The translations under genes and the position numbers were made by a program. Positions 19,169 through 28,338 of a DNA stretch of 64,000 nucleotides are shown here, one piece after another. The notes beneath the pieces are model-generated. The model saw only the letters and a program-made list of their open reading frames with translations, made no database searches and was not told the origin of the DNA. How positions within the stretch are numbered: the stretch's first letter is position 1; each line of letters opens with the position of its first letter. The DNA is from Enterococcus hirae ATCC 9790 (lineage in GTDB: Bacteria; Bacillota; Bacilli; Lactobacillales; Enterococcaceae): NCBI RefSeq assembly GCF_000271405.2, contig NC_018081.1, positions 1,189,501 through 1,253,500 on the forward strand. The letters are read 5' to 3'.

Positions 19169-19817
19169 CTTTTCTTTATTAGAACAACCGATAAGCTTTG
19201 AAAAAGCGCTGATTTTTGTAATTGAAGATGTGGAAGTTTTTTCAAAAGTCGTTCATGGAGTTTACCAGTATGGTGAAAATAGCATGTTAAAGTTTTTCAA
19301 TGATAAATTACAGCTACTCAAACCATCAGAATTGATAGTTGTGACGGATATCTTAAGTTTTGATAGCCAAGCTCCGACTACATTGAAGCTGATCTATGCT
19401 GACTTAGAGCAACAATTAAATGAAAACATCGAACTAAAATCAAGGATTGATCAATTAACCACCAAGGTTCAGGAATGGATTAGTGAGGAACTCTTAGAAC
19501 ATGAATTAGATTTAGTCTGTGAAGAAATGAGTATGGTTGAGCTATTCAAAGCATTAAAAATAAGAATTACGACGCAACCAGAATCAATCTTTCAAAAAAT
19601 AATGGAGATTTTACAGATTTATAAGTATCTAGTGAAAAAGAAATGCTTGGTTTTTATCAATGTTGGAGCGTACTTAACAACCACAGAAATGGCTGAACTA
19701 CAGGAATATATTTCTTTGTGTCATATGCCTGTCCTTTTTATCGAACCAGGAAAAATAAAAGGATTGAAGCAAACTGTTTTAGATCAAGACTATTTTTTGT
19801 GTGAAGAAATGTGGTAA
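19158..19817 (+). CDS. csn2: CRISPR adaptation protein Csn2
   Basis: 219 residues, the length of the short S. pyogenes-type Csn2. Family blocks are [69 protein letters not shown] and [15 protein letters not shown]. Csn2 forms a tetrameric ring that slides on DNA ends during spacer uptake, and its presence defines subtype II-A. Start at 19158 is preferred because homologues begin MNLNF; ATG 19149 lies too close to the ribosome site. Confidence 0.95.
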   Translation: MNLNFSLLEQPISFEKALIFVIEDVEVFSKVVHGVYQYGENSMLKFFNDKLQLLKPSELIVVTDILSFDSQAPTTLKLIYADLEQQLNENIELKSRIDQLTTKVQEWISEELLEHELDLVCEEMSMVELFKALKIRITTQPESIFQKIMEILQIYKYLVKKKCLVFINVGAYLTTTEMAELQEYISLCHMPVLFIEPGKIKGLKQTVLDQDYFLCEEMW

Positions 19818-19932
19818 AATAAGAACAATCAAAATAACAAAAAACAGCATGAATGAGCATTCAAGACGAAAGTTTTGCTATGGACGAGTAGCGCGATTAC
19901 GAGATTTCGTGAGAAAAAAATTTTTCTGCGAG
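19818..19932 (+). promoter_or_regulatory. CRISPR leader
   Basis: The 115 bp between the csn2 stop and the first repeat, ending in TTCTGCGAG. This is close to the CTACGAG leader-end anchor used for polarised spacer insertion in type II-A systems. A TAAAAT at 19815-19820 could be the -10 of the array promoter, but its -35 is poor. Confidence 0.65.
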
Positions 19933-20143
19933 GTTTTAGAGCTATGTTGTTTTGAATGCTTCCAAAACTTTCGCAAGCTCTAACCACTCGTCGTCGTTGT
20001 TTTAGAGCTATGTTGTTTTGAATGTTTCCAAAATGTAGAAGCGTTGTGCTTTACTCGATCGCTGTTTTAGTTTTGTGTTATTTTGAGTGCTGACCTCATC
20101 AACTATGATAAGAGGTAGCTTTAGAGTTATGTTGTTTTGAATG
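19933..20143 (+). CRISPR. Short type II-A CRISPR array with decayed distal repeats
   Basis: Repeat 1 (19933-19968, 36 bp) starts GTTTTAGAGCTATGTTGTTT and ends CTTCCAAAAC. Spacer 1 is 30 bp (19969-19998). Repeat 2 (19999-20034) differs at two positions, including the last base. Spacer 2 is 29 bp (20035-20063). Repeat 3 (20064-20099) has about 15 changes and is barely recognisable. A remnant of only 18 bp follows, then repeat 4 (20118-20143), which keeps 24 of the first 26 positions and then diverges into a terminator. So there are two usable spacers and an eroded trailer end. Confidence 0.93.
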
Positions 20144-20152
20144 AATGAAGAT

Positions 20153-20185
20153 GCCTACTTTATCATGAAAAGTAGGCTCTTTTTT
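20153..20185 (+). terminator. Terminator after CRISPR array
   Basis: GCCTACTTT pairs with AAAGTAGGC around a 7-base loop, followed by TCT7. Confidence 0.85.
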
Positions 20186-20253
20186 TACTTATATATAGGA
20201 AAGTGTCTTCAGTTGTTGAATCTGCTAAGTTTTGATCATTGAAAGGGGGAATC

Positions 20254-20391
20254 GTGCCTTTTAAAAATGAATGGGTATGTTTACGGAACAGGACACAATT
20301 GTTCAGTCTTATCAACATTGAAACGAATTCATTTTCTCAAAGAAAAGATGAGTTGCTAATTTCGTGCTTTTTCTCTATCATCAAACAGTAG
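20254..20391 (+). CDS. Possible 45-residue ORF
   Basis: GTG at 20254 follows GAAAGGGGGAATC, a strong ribosome-site-like sequence. It opens 45 codons (VPFKNEWVCLRNRTQLFSL...). No family, signal peptide or membrane helix is seen, and codon use is not clearly coding. Could be a chance ORF in the spacer between the CRISPR terminator and the DUF1622 genes. Confidence 0.2.
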   Translation: MPFKNEWVCLRNRTQLFSLINIETNSFSQRKDELLISCFFSIIKQ

Positions 20392-20435
20392 GCATTTGTT
20401 CGTGAACTAAAATGAATGTGAGAGGGGACAGTGAG

Positions 20436-20807
20436 ATGTTTGATACAAATTTGATAACTTATTTGGACTGGTTGATCGCAATTTTGAATATTGCTTCAAT
20501 CATTATTTTGCTGGTAGGGATTTTTTTAGTCTTAAAAAATCTTTTTGACTGGCACCCACTGAAAAAAGACTACGAACAGCGTAATTTCCGAAATGCGGAA
20601 GTACGCAAATTATTGGCTAGTTATATTTTGCTGAGTCTAGAGGTGCTAGTGGTAGCAGATATCATTGAATCAGTTATCAAACCAACTTGGACAGATATTT
20701 TAAAATTAGCAGTGATCATCATTATTCGAACGATTATTTCCTATTTCTTGAATTTAGAAACACAAGATAAAAAGCAAGTAAAGGTAGGAACACATAATGG
20801 AAATTAA
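20436..20807 (+). CDS. DUF1622-family membrane protein, copy 1
   Basis: 123 residues with three hydrophobic segments: LIAILNIASIIILLVGIFLVL, LASYILLSLEVLVVADIIESV and the C-terminal KLAVIIIIRTIISYFLN. The middle segment carries the conserved LLSLE..ADIIES pattern of DUF1622, whose role is unknown. The start at 20436 is chosen because GAGAGGGGAC precedes it; the ATG at 20412 has none. The 3' end overlaps the next gene, a close paralogue, by 11 bp. Confidence 0.7.
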   Translation: MFDTNLITYLDWLIAILNIASIIILLVGIFLVLKNLFDWHPLKKDYEQRNFRNAEVRKLLASYILLSLEVLVVADIIESVIKPTWTDILKLAVIIIIRTIISYFLNLETQDKKQVKVGTHNGN

Positions 20808-21156
20808 TTTGATCGAGAAACTTGCCCCTTATTTGGAACAATTAGTCATCATATTAGACGTTTTTGCTATTTTAATCATTCTCTGGGGTGCCTGGTTAGC
20901 TATCAAAGATTTTCTCTACTTTTCTTTTACGGAACGAAGAATCAAAGCAGAGCGGATTAACCAAAACAATGCAATCAAAAAAATGTTAGGTGGCTATATC
21001 TTGTTGAGTTTAGAAGTCCTGATCTCAGCTGGTATCATTGAGTCCATTATCAAACCAACCTTGGAAGATGTCTTCCAGTTAGCTGCTTTGGTTGTGATCC
21101 GAACGATCATTTCGTTCTTTTTAAATAAAGAAATCGGCTCGGATGCACGACAATAA
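20797..21156 (+). CDS. DUF1622-family membrane protein, copy 2
   Basis: 119 residues, same layout as the upstream gene: YILLSLEVLISAGIIESIIKP and VVIRTIISFFLNKE align with LLSLEVLVVADIIESVIKP and IIIRTIISYFLNLE. The tandem pair, translationally coupled by overlap, suggests a hetero-oligomeric membrane complex. Ends before a bidirectional terminator. Confidence 0.7.
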   Translation: MEINLIEKLAPYLEQLVIILDVFAILIILWGAWLAIKDFLYFSFTERRIKAERINQNNAIKKMLGGYILLSLEVLISAGIIESIIKPTLEDVFQLAALVVIRTIISFFLNKEIGSDARQ

Positions 21157-21218
21157 GTTATAAGTATCACTCAATTAGTTTATTATGGCGCGCCAACGTA
21201 GAAACATTTGCAATATAG

Positions 21219-21258
21219 AAAAAATCTCAAAACGACTTTCCATGTTTTGAGATTTTTT
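21219..21258. terminator. Bidirectional terminator
   Basis: AAAAAATCTCAAAAC pairs perfectly with GTTTTGAGATTTTTT. It ends the DUF1622 pair on the plus strand and is placed to serve the Mga-type regulator on the minus strand. Confidence 0.8.
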
Positions 21259-21390
21259 GTTTTGCTTTTTAATTGCCTAACATCAGCCATTTTACAGAAC
21301 GAACGTTATTAAACAGTTGTTCTAACAACTTGGTTTCTTCACTGGAAGCTGGCTTTCAGCGAAGCATACGCCGTTTTTTCCCAACACGGC

Positions 21391-22820
21391 TTATCGAACT
21401 GCTTGAACTGCCCAGACAATCGATTTTTCAATTGTGTCTACGGAAACGGGAACAATTGTCGGAAACTGTTCTGCTTCTGGCGTATAGAGAGTTTTTTCAC
21501 ATAAAATCCGAGTGTTTTCTTGTTGTGCAGCACTTTTTATCGCTTCGTCTAAGTGCTGATAAACAACGGGATCGACTTCCATATCGAAAGTAGTGACGGA
21601 CTCTAAGGCTTCTCGGTAAATCAGATATTTTACGTCTGAGTTGGTAACGATACGGACGTGGAGTTTTGTTTTATTAATGCGTAAAATGCCACTTAATTCA
21701 ATAACGAAAGCGTCCAAACAATTGATTTTAAGTCGTAGTCTATAAGGTAATTGGGCTAACCATTGGTTGAATAAAGGCTGTATTTCGGCTAATAAGGATT
21801 GCTGTTCTGGGGACAGAAGATAAAATTTTTCAGGTACAAAGAGTTGATAATTATCCCATGCGGTGCGCATCAAACGAATTAAAGCGCGTTCGAATGCTCG
21901 GTTACCGATGAATTTTCGATTGAAATAGCTTTCAAACTGGGTAATCAGTTGCTTGATTGATTGGCTATCTTCAATGAAAACTTGATGGAGGTGACAGAAG
22001 TCTTCTTCGATTGCTTGGTAAGAATTGAAGCCATAATCACTGAGATTAAATAAGATCAAAGCAAAGTATACTTCATTTTCTTGATAATAATGTTTTAGTT
22101 TAGTTGTATGCCATGCATCCATCACATATTGATAAATGGGGCGTTTTTGAAGTTCGGATATAAAATCTTGTTCAATCGATAAGGGATGCTTTTTTTGAGA
22201 CAAATAGCTGATCAACAATCCAATACGTAAGATCTCACGGTTGTCTTTATCGTAGATACGCCTACTATTAAAGGTTACCGATTCGATAAATTCATCTATT
22301 GCCAGGAAGTAGTCTGCTGGAAGTGTTGGGATCTTCAAGGTGCCCGTTCGATAAGTCACATTCAATAATAATAAACGACGTTCGATCTCCGTAAATCGTG
22401 GAGAGTGGTGTTGGATTTGAATGTCACAATCTTCAAAATAAGCAAGTACTTGTTTTTTAATGAATACGCTTTGCTAACAGAAATATACTCGATTTCAGTC
22501 AGTTGGAGATAATCAGGTTCATTTTCAAGATATAACTGACAAGTTTTAAGAAATAAAGAAGGGCGTGCTAATTTTTGTATCAGGCGAAAACGAGGGATCG
22601 TAGGATCAAAATACAAGGAACAAGTATCTTTTTCTCGGTGGCTATAGATGATCTCATCCTTGAGTTCAGTTCGAATCGCTTTGATGTCATTGAGTAACGT
22701 TGTTTTGCAGACTTGTAATAAATGGGATAGTTCGTCTAAATCGATTTCTTTTTTGTGATAGAATTGACCGCAAAGAAATAACTGGCGTAAAATATTTTTT
22801 TCCAAATAGTCTTCAAACAT
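21391..22820 (-). pseudogene. Mga-type transcriptional regulator, frameshifted
   Basis: From ATG 22820 (after GGAGGAGTTTTA) the N-terminal half opens MFEDYLEKNILRQLFLCGQFYHKKEIDLDELSHLL, a helix-turn-helix with CKTTLLNDIKAI. It leaves frame near 22455. The second half (to 21391) continues in another frame with the regulator core and a C-terminal EIIB-like region. Adding one A to the A6 run (T6 on plus, 22453-22458) restores 476 residues, normal for Mga/AtxA-like regulators. It lies divergent to the decarboxylase operon and is its likely regulator. Whether truly broken depends on one base in a homopolymer. Confidence 0.75.
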
Positions 22821-23314
22821 TAAAACTCCTCCGCTTTGTAGATGGTTGAACAATGTATTATTCATTATGCCATGATTTAAAGTTTAAAACACCTTTATTT
22901 TTTTCATATGAATGAAAAAGCTTGTGATGACAAGCTTTTTTGTTATAAAACGATGTTTTATAAAAATATAAAGAGAAAAAATTCTTGTGAAAAAAATACA
23001 ATAAAAGTAAAAAATGGATGAGTAAACGGATAAATAAAATAATTATTTTTTTAATATACGTATTTATTTTTAAACACACTTAAGAAACGACAGTTTTTTA
23101 TCTCATGTTTTTATAAAATATTCGTTATTATGAGTAGAAAATTCTGAAAAATCAGACTTTCTTTATTTTTTTCTAAAAAAAGGGGTTATTTTACAATGTT
23201 ATAAAAAAAATTATCTCATTTTTTGTTCTATAGTCAGTAGTGTGATACAGATGGATGGTTTCATCTGCAGTTACAAAATCGTTGGCCAACGAGAACAATA
23301 TGGAGGTAATAGAC
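22821..23314. other. AT-rich divergent regulatory region upstream of decarboxylase
   Basis: About 490 bp, extremely AT-rich, with no gene. It contains the hairpin AAAAAGCTTGT/ACAAGCTTTTT (22915-22941), which could terminate on either strand. A stem CAGATG/CATCTG (23248-23267) lies in the leader of the decarboxylase gene. A -10-like TATAGT is at 23229-23234. No T-box motif was found, unlike the tyrosyl-tRNA-synthetase-linked tyrDC loci of other enterococci. Confidence 0.5.
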
Positions 23315-25147
23315 ATGAAAGATATGGATATCAAAGCCGTCTTTATTGGCGACAAATCAGAAAATGGCGCATTTTACAAAATGCAATTGAACAAGATGGT
23401 CGATGAACATTTAGGTTGGAGAGAGAATTATCTTCCTGGTGACGTTGCAGCCATTAGTGAAGCCGACAAACAAGCACCTCGATATATCGCCACTCGTGAG
23501 CATATGGTGGAAGTTTTGGATGAAGTCAGTCAACGGATGCGTGCAGGATCGATCCCTTGGCATTCTGCTGGGCGTTATTGGGGTCAAATGAACGCTGAGA
23601 CATTGATGCCTGCCTTGCTTGCTTATAACTTTGCTATGCTTTGGAATCCGAATAATGTGGCATTGGAATCTTCTATGGCAACTTCACAAATGGAGGCAGA
23701 AGTAGGACAAGATTTTGCTGATTTATTCAATATGACCGGTGGCTGGGGCCATATTACAGCAGATGGCTCGATCGCAAACCTTGAAGGTCTTTGGTATGCA
23801 CGTTGTATCAAATCTATTCCCCTTGCAGTGAAGGAAGTTTATCCTGAAAAAGTCAAAGATAAAACAGATTGGGAACTATTGAATCTTTCTGTCGAAGAAA
23901 TCTTAGAAATGGTTGGAACCTTCAGTGATGAAGAATTAGATGCTGTCAAAGCAGCTTCATCTCGTAGTGGGAAACACCTCCAAGAACTTGGCAAATGGTT
24001 AGTGCCACAAACGAAGCATTATTCATGGATGAAAGCTTTAGACATTTGCGGGATTGGGTTAGATCAAATGATCGCTATCCCAGTTCAAGAAGATTATCGT
24101 ATGGATGTTGCTATTTTAGAAAAAACGATCCGTGAATTAGCCGCACAAAAAATTCCAGTCCTAGGTGTGGTAGCGGTCGTTGGGACTACGGAAGAAGGCC
24201 AAGTGGATAGTGTAGATAAAATCGTCGAATTGCGAGAAAAATTATACAAAGAAGGAATTTATTTCTATCTTCACGTTGACGCAGCTTATGGCGGATATGC
24301 ACGTGCATTGTTCTTAAATGAAGCAGGCGAGTTTGTACCTTATGAATCTCTGCCAGACTTTTTTGAAGAACATCATGTATTTAATTATGATGTTTCCATT
24401 GATCAAAGTGTTTACGATGGGTTCAAAGCAATCTCTGAGGCAGATTCGGTCACGATCGATCCGCATAAAATGGGCTATGTTCCTTATGCTGCTGGAGGTA
24501 TCGTAATCAAACACAAAGAAATGCGTAACATTATTTCCTATTTTGCTCCTTATGTTTTTGAAAAATCAGTAAAAGCACCGGACATGTTAGGCGCCTATAT
24601 TTTAGAAGGATCAAAAGCCGGGGCAACGGCTGCTGCTGTTTGGACTGCTCATCGTGTATTGCCATTGAACATTACTGGTTATGGTCAATTGATTGGTGCC
24701 TCGATTGAAGCAGCTCAACGATTCCGAGCATTTTTAGAACAATTGAGCTTTACCATCAAAGGGAAAACGATTGAAGTTTATCCTTTGAATCATCCAGATT
24801 TTAATATGGTCAATTGGGTATTTAAAGTCAAAGGATGCACGGATTTAAAAACGATCAATGAATTGAATGAAAAAATGTTCAATCGTTCTTCTTATATGGA
24901 AGGGGATGTTTATAGTGAACATTTCATTACTTCACATACGACCTTTATGAAAGAAGAATATGGAGATTCCCCACTTCCTTTCATTGAACGGATAGGTCTT
25001 TCGAAAGAAGAATGGCAAAAAGAACAAAAAGTGACATTGCTAAGAGCGGCAATTATGACACCATATCTTAATGATGACAAGATTTTCGAGTTCTATACGC
25101 AAGGCATTACCAAAGCCATGGAAAAAACACTCAATGAAATCTTATAA
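23315..25147 (+). CDS. tyrDC: PLP-dependent aromatic L-amino-acid (tyrosine) decarboxylase
   Basis: 610 residues, matching the ~620-residue enterococcal tyrosine decarboxylases. The PLP lysine is K385 in TIDPHKMGY. The cofactor aspartate lies in [15 protein letters not shown]. Other family blocks are [33 protein letters not shown] and [19 protein letters not shown]. It produces an amine (tyramine or phenylethylamine) and CO2, consuming a cytoplasmic proton. From memory it is clearly diverged from the classical E. faecalis TyrDC and may be the second enterococcal paralogue, so substrate preference is open. Start follows TGGAGGTAATAGAC; earlier in-frame ATGs lack this. Confidence 0.88.
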   Translation: MKDMDIKAVFIGDKSENGAFYKMQLNKMVDEHLGWRENYLPGDVAAISEADKQAPRYIATREHMVEVLDEVSQRMRAGSIPWHSAGRYWGQMNAETLMPALLAYNFAMLWNPNNVALESSMATSQMEAEVGQDFADLFNMTGGWGHITADGSIANLEGLWYARCIKSIPLAVKEVYPEKVKDKTDWELLNLSVEEILEMVGTFSDEELDAVKAASSRSGKHLQELGKWLVPQTKHYSWMKALDICGIGLDQMIAIPVQEDYRMDVAILEKTIRELAAQKIPVLGVVAVVGTTEEGQVDSVDKIVELREKLYKEGIYFYLHVDAAYGGYARALFLNEAGEFVPYESLPDFFEEHHVFNYDVSIDQSVYDGFKAISEADSVTIDPHKMGYVPYAAGGIVIKHKEMRNIISYFAPYVFEKSVKAPDMLGAYILEGSKAGATAAAVWTAHRVLPLNITGYGQLIGASIEAAQRFRAFLEQLSFTIKGKTIEVYPLNHPDFNMVNWVFKVKGCTDLKTINELNEKMFNRSSYMEGDVYSEHFITSHTTFMKEEYGDSPLPFIERIGLSKEEWQKEQKVTLLRAAIMTPYLNDDKIFEFYTQGITKAMEKTLNEIL

Positions 25148-25462
25148 CAATAAAAATTAACCGATAAACTGTCTAGTGAAGAACGGTGTTACAGGAAGCT
25201 ATGATCAAAGAAGATAGATGATGCACGTTGAATTGTTGTATTCAGAGTAGAAAGAGTGGATGTTCAAACGCTTTTCCGATTCAAGATATCAAGATTATGT
25301 CAAACTCAGATAGTTGAAGACTAGTGAGTAATCGGGTAAACGCAAGCAGTTCTTTTTCAAAATGAAGTACTGCCATTAATTTTTTTCGTTCATAGCTTTT
25401 CCCCCCTGTAACGTTCAAATTAGATAGTTTATTCTGTGTTGATGGAAAGAAGGAAAATAACA
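25148..25462. other. Spacer between decarboxylase and antiporter genes
   Basis: 315 bp. No plus-strand gene and no convincing terminator after the decarboxylase. The minus strand holds a short frameshifted ORF (25281-25393), listed separately. Confidence 0.4.
25281..25393 (-). pseudogene. Short ORF remnant on opposite strand
   Basis: On the minus strand CAGGGGGGAAAAGCT precedes ATG 25393, but the frame closes after five codons (MNEKN). One more A in the A7 run (T7 on plus, 25380-25386) would give a 37-residue frame, MNEKKLMAVLHFEKELLAFT onward, ending at 25281. The product is too short to assign. It may be the start of a gene truncated by the decarboxylase operon, or chance. Confidence 0.25.
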
Positions 25463-26893
25463 ATGACAGATTCGAAAACTTCACAAATCACTACACTGAC
25501 ATTCATCGGTATGACTTGTGCCTTAGTTGCTAGTGTTCGGAACATTCCTGATGTTGCAGCCACGGGTTGGACGATGCTTTTCTATATGCTTGTAGCGGTA
25601 TTATTTTATGCTTTTCCTATTTCGTTGATCTCAGGTGAATTTGCTGGGATGTTTCCCCAAAAAGGTGGACCAGAACTCTGGGTCTCAAATTCTTTAGGAC
25701 GAAAATGGGGCTTTGTTGTCTCATGGCTTTTATGGGTCCAAATGTTTCCAGGGATGGTGATGGTCGCTTCAGCGCTAGCACCTTTATTGGGTAATATGAT
25801 TGATAACGTTCCTTTAGGGTTGAACAGTAAATTTACTTTGATCGTTATTCTAGTCGTGTATTGGATCATTACATTATTAAATTTGAAATTTGATATGGCT
25901 AAAATTGGTGGGAAGATCGGTGTTTGGTTAGGTCTATATATTCCATTAGCAATTATGCTTCTTTTAGGTATTTTTTCATGGATCAAAGTCGGTATCCAAC
26001 CACATGCAACATTAGGTCATTTTTCTTGGGCTAAATTGATCCCTGATGCAGAAACAGCGAAATCATTCGTTTACTTTGCACCAATCATGTTTATCTTTAC
26101 GGGGATCGAGATGTCATCTGTCTACATCACCCGTTTGAAAAATCCTGTAAAAACTTATACTAAAGGGATCTTTGCTGCATTGATTTTTCTCTTCTTTGTG
26201 AATACGTTGAATGCGTTAGTCGTAGCAAATGTGGTACCTAAAGGCCAAATGGAGTTGAATAATATTGCGCAATCCATTTCAATCTATTGTCAGATTCTAG
26301 GATTACCACATATCATCGTTAATATTTTCAGTCTATTAGTCTTTGTAGGTGTAGCTGTCCAATTATCTGCATGGGCTTCAGGACCAGCCAAAACAGTCAC
26401 TGCAAGTGCGAGAAAAGGAGCATATCCACCAAAATTCAATTTTTGGAAAACGAACCAATTTGATGTGTCAAAATCAGTAATCTTAACACAATCAACGATT
26501 ATTTCGATCTTTGCTTTGTTTTATTTGTTGATACCAGGTGTCAATCAGGCATTTCTGATGTTAGTGAACTCCACGACAGTGATTTATTGTATTGTATATG
26601 TCATTATGGGGATTGCTATTTTGAAATTAAGAAAAGCCAAACCTGAACTTGCCCGACCATTTAGAATCGGTAAAAAAGGTGGTAAGGGTGATTTAGGTGC
26701 ATGGATCGTTGTACTTGTTCTTTTTGCAGCAATTGGCTGTTCGGTAGGTTTGACGATGCAAGCTGGAACGTTGATCAACTTTTTCGCAGTAACGGTGATT
26801 AGTTTGATCTTATTCATTGCCCCATTATGTATTGATAAAATCAGAAAACCATCATGGGAACAAGAAGTCCAACAAAAATTGAATCAAGAATAA
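25463..26893 (+). CDS. APC-family amino-acid/amine antiporter (GadC/TyrP-like)
   Basis: 476 residues with about twelve hydrophobic segments. The opening LTFIGMTCALVASVRNIPDVAATGW is characteristic of the glutamate:GABA-antiporter branch of the APC superfamily, which also contains tyrosine/tyramine exchangers. Further family features are FPQKGGPELWVSNSLGRKWGF and WASGPAKTVTASARKGAYPP. Next to a decarboxylase it most likely imports the aromatic amino acid and exports the amine, generating proton-motive force and acid resistance. The name tyrP is plausible but the substrate is unproven. Start at 25463 after AAGAAGGAAAATAACA. Confidence 0.82.
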   Translation: MTDSKTSQITTLTFIGMTCALVASVRNIPDVAATGWTMLFYMLVAVLFYAFPISLISGEFAGMFPQKGGPELWVSNSLGRKWGFVVSWLLWVQMFPGMVMVASALAPLLGNMIDNVPLGLNSKFTLIVILVVYWIITLLNLKFDMAKIGGKIGVWLGLYIPLAIMLLLGIFSWIKVGIQPHATLGHFSWAKLIPDAETAKSFVYFAPIMFIFTGIEMSSVYITRLKNPVKTYTKGIFAALIFLFFVNTLNALVVANVVPKGQMELNNIAQSISIYCQILGLPHIIVNIFSLLVFVGVAVQLSAWASGPAKTVTASARKGAYPPKFNFWKTNQFDVSKSVILTQSTIISIFALFYLLIPGVNQAFLMLVNSTTVIYCIVYVIMGIAILKLRKAKPELARPFRIGKKGGKGDLGAWIVVLVLFAAIGCSVGLTMQAGTLINFFAVTVISLILFIAPLCIDKIRKPSWEQEVQQKLNQE

Positions 26894-26909
26894 AGAAAAG
26901 GTGAGTAAG

Positions 26910-28229
26910 ATGGAAAGAACCACAATGAAGAAAACTTTGACGAACCGGAATATCCAGATGATTGCGCTAGGAGGTGCGATCGGGACTGGACTATTCTTAG
27001 GTTCTGCCAAAGCAATCAAGTTGGCGGGACCTGCTGTCTTGCTTACTTATTTTGTTTGCGGCCTCGCTATTTATGGGTTGATGTATGCGATGGGTGAGCT
27101 CTTTTTATCCAATAATGAGTTTCAATCGATCGGCGATTTCATCCAATACTATTTAGGCGAACGATGGGCATTTTTAGTCAACTGGACGTATTGGTTATGT
27201 TGGATGGGTGCTGGATTGACCGAATTGACAGCGATTGGTTTATATATCCGCTTTTGGTTACCAGCACTCTCTCCCTTAATCAGTGGGATCTTCGCACTTA
27301 TTGCCTTAGTGATCATTAACGTAGTTGCGGTTCGTTGGTTTGGTGAGTTGGAATCCTTGTTTTCAACTATCAAGATTTTTGGGATTTTATTATTTATTCT
27401 TTTAGGGATTGGCGTTTGCTTTTTGTACTTCAAGTCACCAAGAATTGGTGTCAGAGAAAATTTTGATCAGCTCCAAACCATTTTTCCATTTGGACTAACC
27501 GGCTTAGTTGCTGCTTTTCCAATGGTTTTATTTAGTTTTGCCGGAGTTGAAATGATCGGTTTAACGGTGGGCGAAACAGCAGATCCACAGAAAAACCTTA
27601 AAAAAGCGATCCAATGTTTACCCGCACGTATCCTCTTTTTCTATATTGGAACGATCGTGGCGATTTTGTTAGTCGTTCCTTGGCAATCTTTAGATTTAAA
27701 AGAAAGTCCGTTGGTCACGATGTTACAGTTCATTCATTGTAGCAAAGGGGCAGGAGTCATCAACTTGATCATCTTGGTTGCTTCCCTTTCTTCCACGAAT
27801 AGTGCCATTTATAGTACGAGTCGTATCTTATATAATACGGCAAAAGAAAAAAATCTTTCCAAATGGTTTCTAACATTATCTTCTCGAGGTGTGCCCTTGC
27901 ACGGTATCTTATTTACTGGAGGCATGTTTTTATTAGGACTTTGTTTACACTTTTTTGTATCAGATAGTCGGATTTTATTTCAATTACTTGCAGGCATGAC
28001 CACGATTTCGTTCTTATTTGTCTGGTCAGCTATTTTATTTGCCCATCTAAAATTAACGAAAAGTCAGTTGAAAAAATGGAAAGATCGACTCATTCTATGT
28101 TTTTTTGGTTTGGTAGGAATCAGTTTGTTTTTTGAACCAACTACTCGTGTGATTCCCGTAGTTTCCGTTGTTTGGTTTGGTGCCTTGAACTTGATCTATC
28201 AACGGATTCGTCAGACCTCTCCAAAATGA
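26910..28229 (+). CDS. AAT-family amino-acid permease
   Basis: 439 residues with twelve predicted helices. The N-terminal signature LTNRNIQMIALGGAIGTGLFLGSAKAI is typical of AAT-type proton symporters (e.g. CycA, AroP, LysP). FAGVEMIGLTVGETADPQKNLKKAI is also a family block. It starts 16 bp after the antiporter gene, behind AAAAGGTGAGTAAG. This suggests a second uptake route for the decarboxylase substrate, or import of a related amino acid. Confidence 0.83.
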   Translation: MERTTMKKTLTNRNIQMIALGGAIGTGLFLGSAKAIKLAGPAVLLTYFVCGLAIYGLMYAMGELFLSNNEFQSIGDFIQYYLGERWAFLVNWTYWLCWMGAGLTELTAIGLYIRFWLPALSPLISGIFALIALVIINVVAVRWFGELESLFSTIKIFGILLFILLGIGVCFLYFKSPRIGVRENFDQLQTIFPFGLTGLVAAFPMVLFSFAGVEMIGLTVGETADPQKNLKKAIQCLPARILFFYIGTIVAILLVVPWQSLDLKESPLVTMLQFIHCSKGAGVINLIILVASLSSTNSAIYSTSRILYNTAKEKNLSKWFLTLSSRGVPLHGILFTGGMFLLGLCLHFFVSDSRILFQLLAGMTTISFLFVWSAILFAHLKLTKSQLKKWKDRLILCFFGLVGISLFFEPTTRVIPVVSVVWFGALNLIYQRIRQTSPK

Positions 28230-28338
28230 TTCGATATTTTTCCCCTATTTTTTTCAGGGCCCTCTGAAATAATTGACGTTAAATCAAGTCTCTCCTACCT
28301 ATAATAAAAGTATCACAACCGAAAGAGGAGGGATTGCG

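Noticed and set aside
19869..19882. Repeat-like GTTTTGCTATG in the CRISPR leader
   Set aside because: It matches the repeat only with a 3-base gap over 11 bases and has no spacer-sized neighbour, so a decayed repeat is not supported.
22915..22941. Hairpin before the decarboxylase as a riboswitch
   Set aside because: A simple 11-bp stem with A- and T-flanks and no aptamer features; it looks like a terminator or attenuator on either strand.
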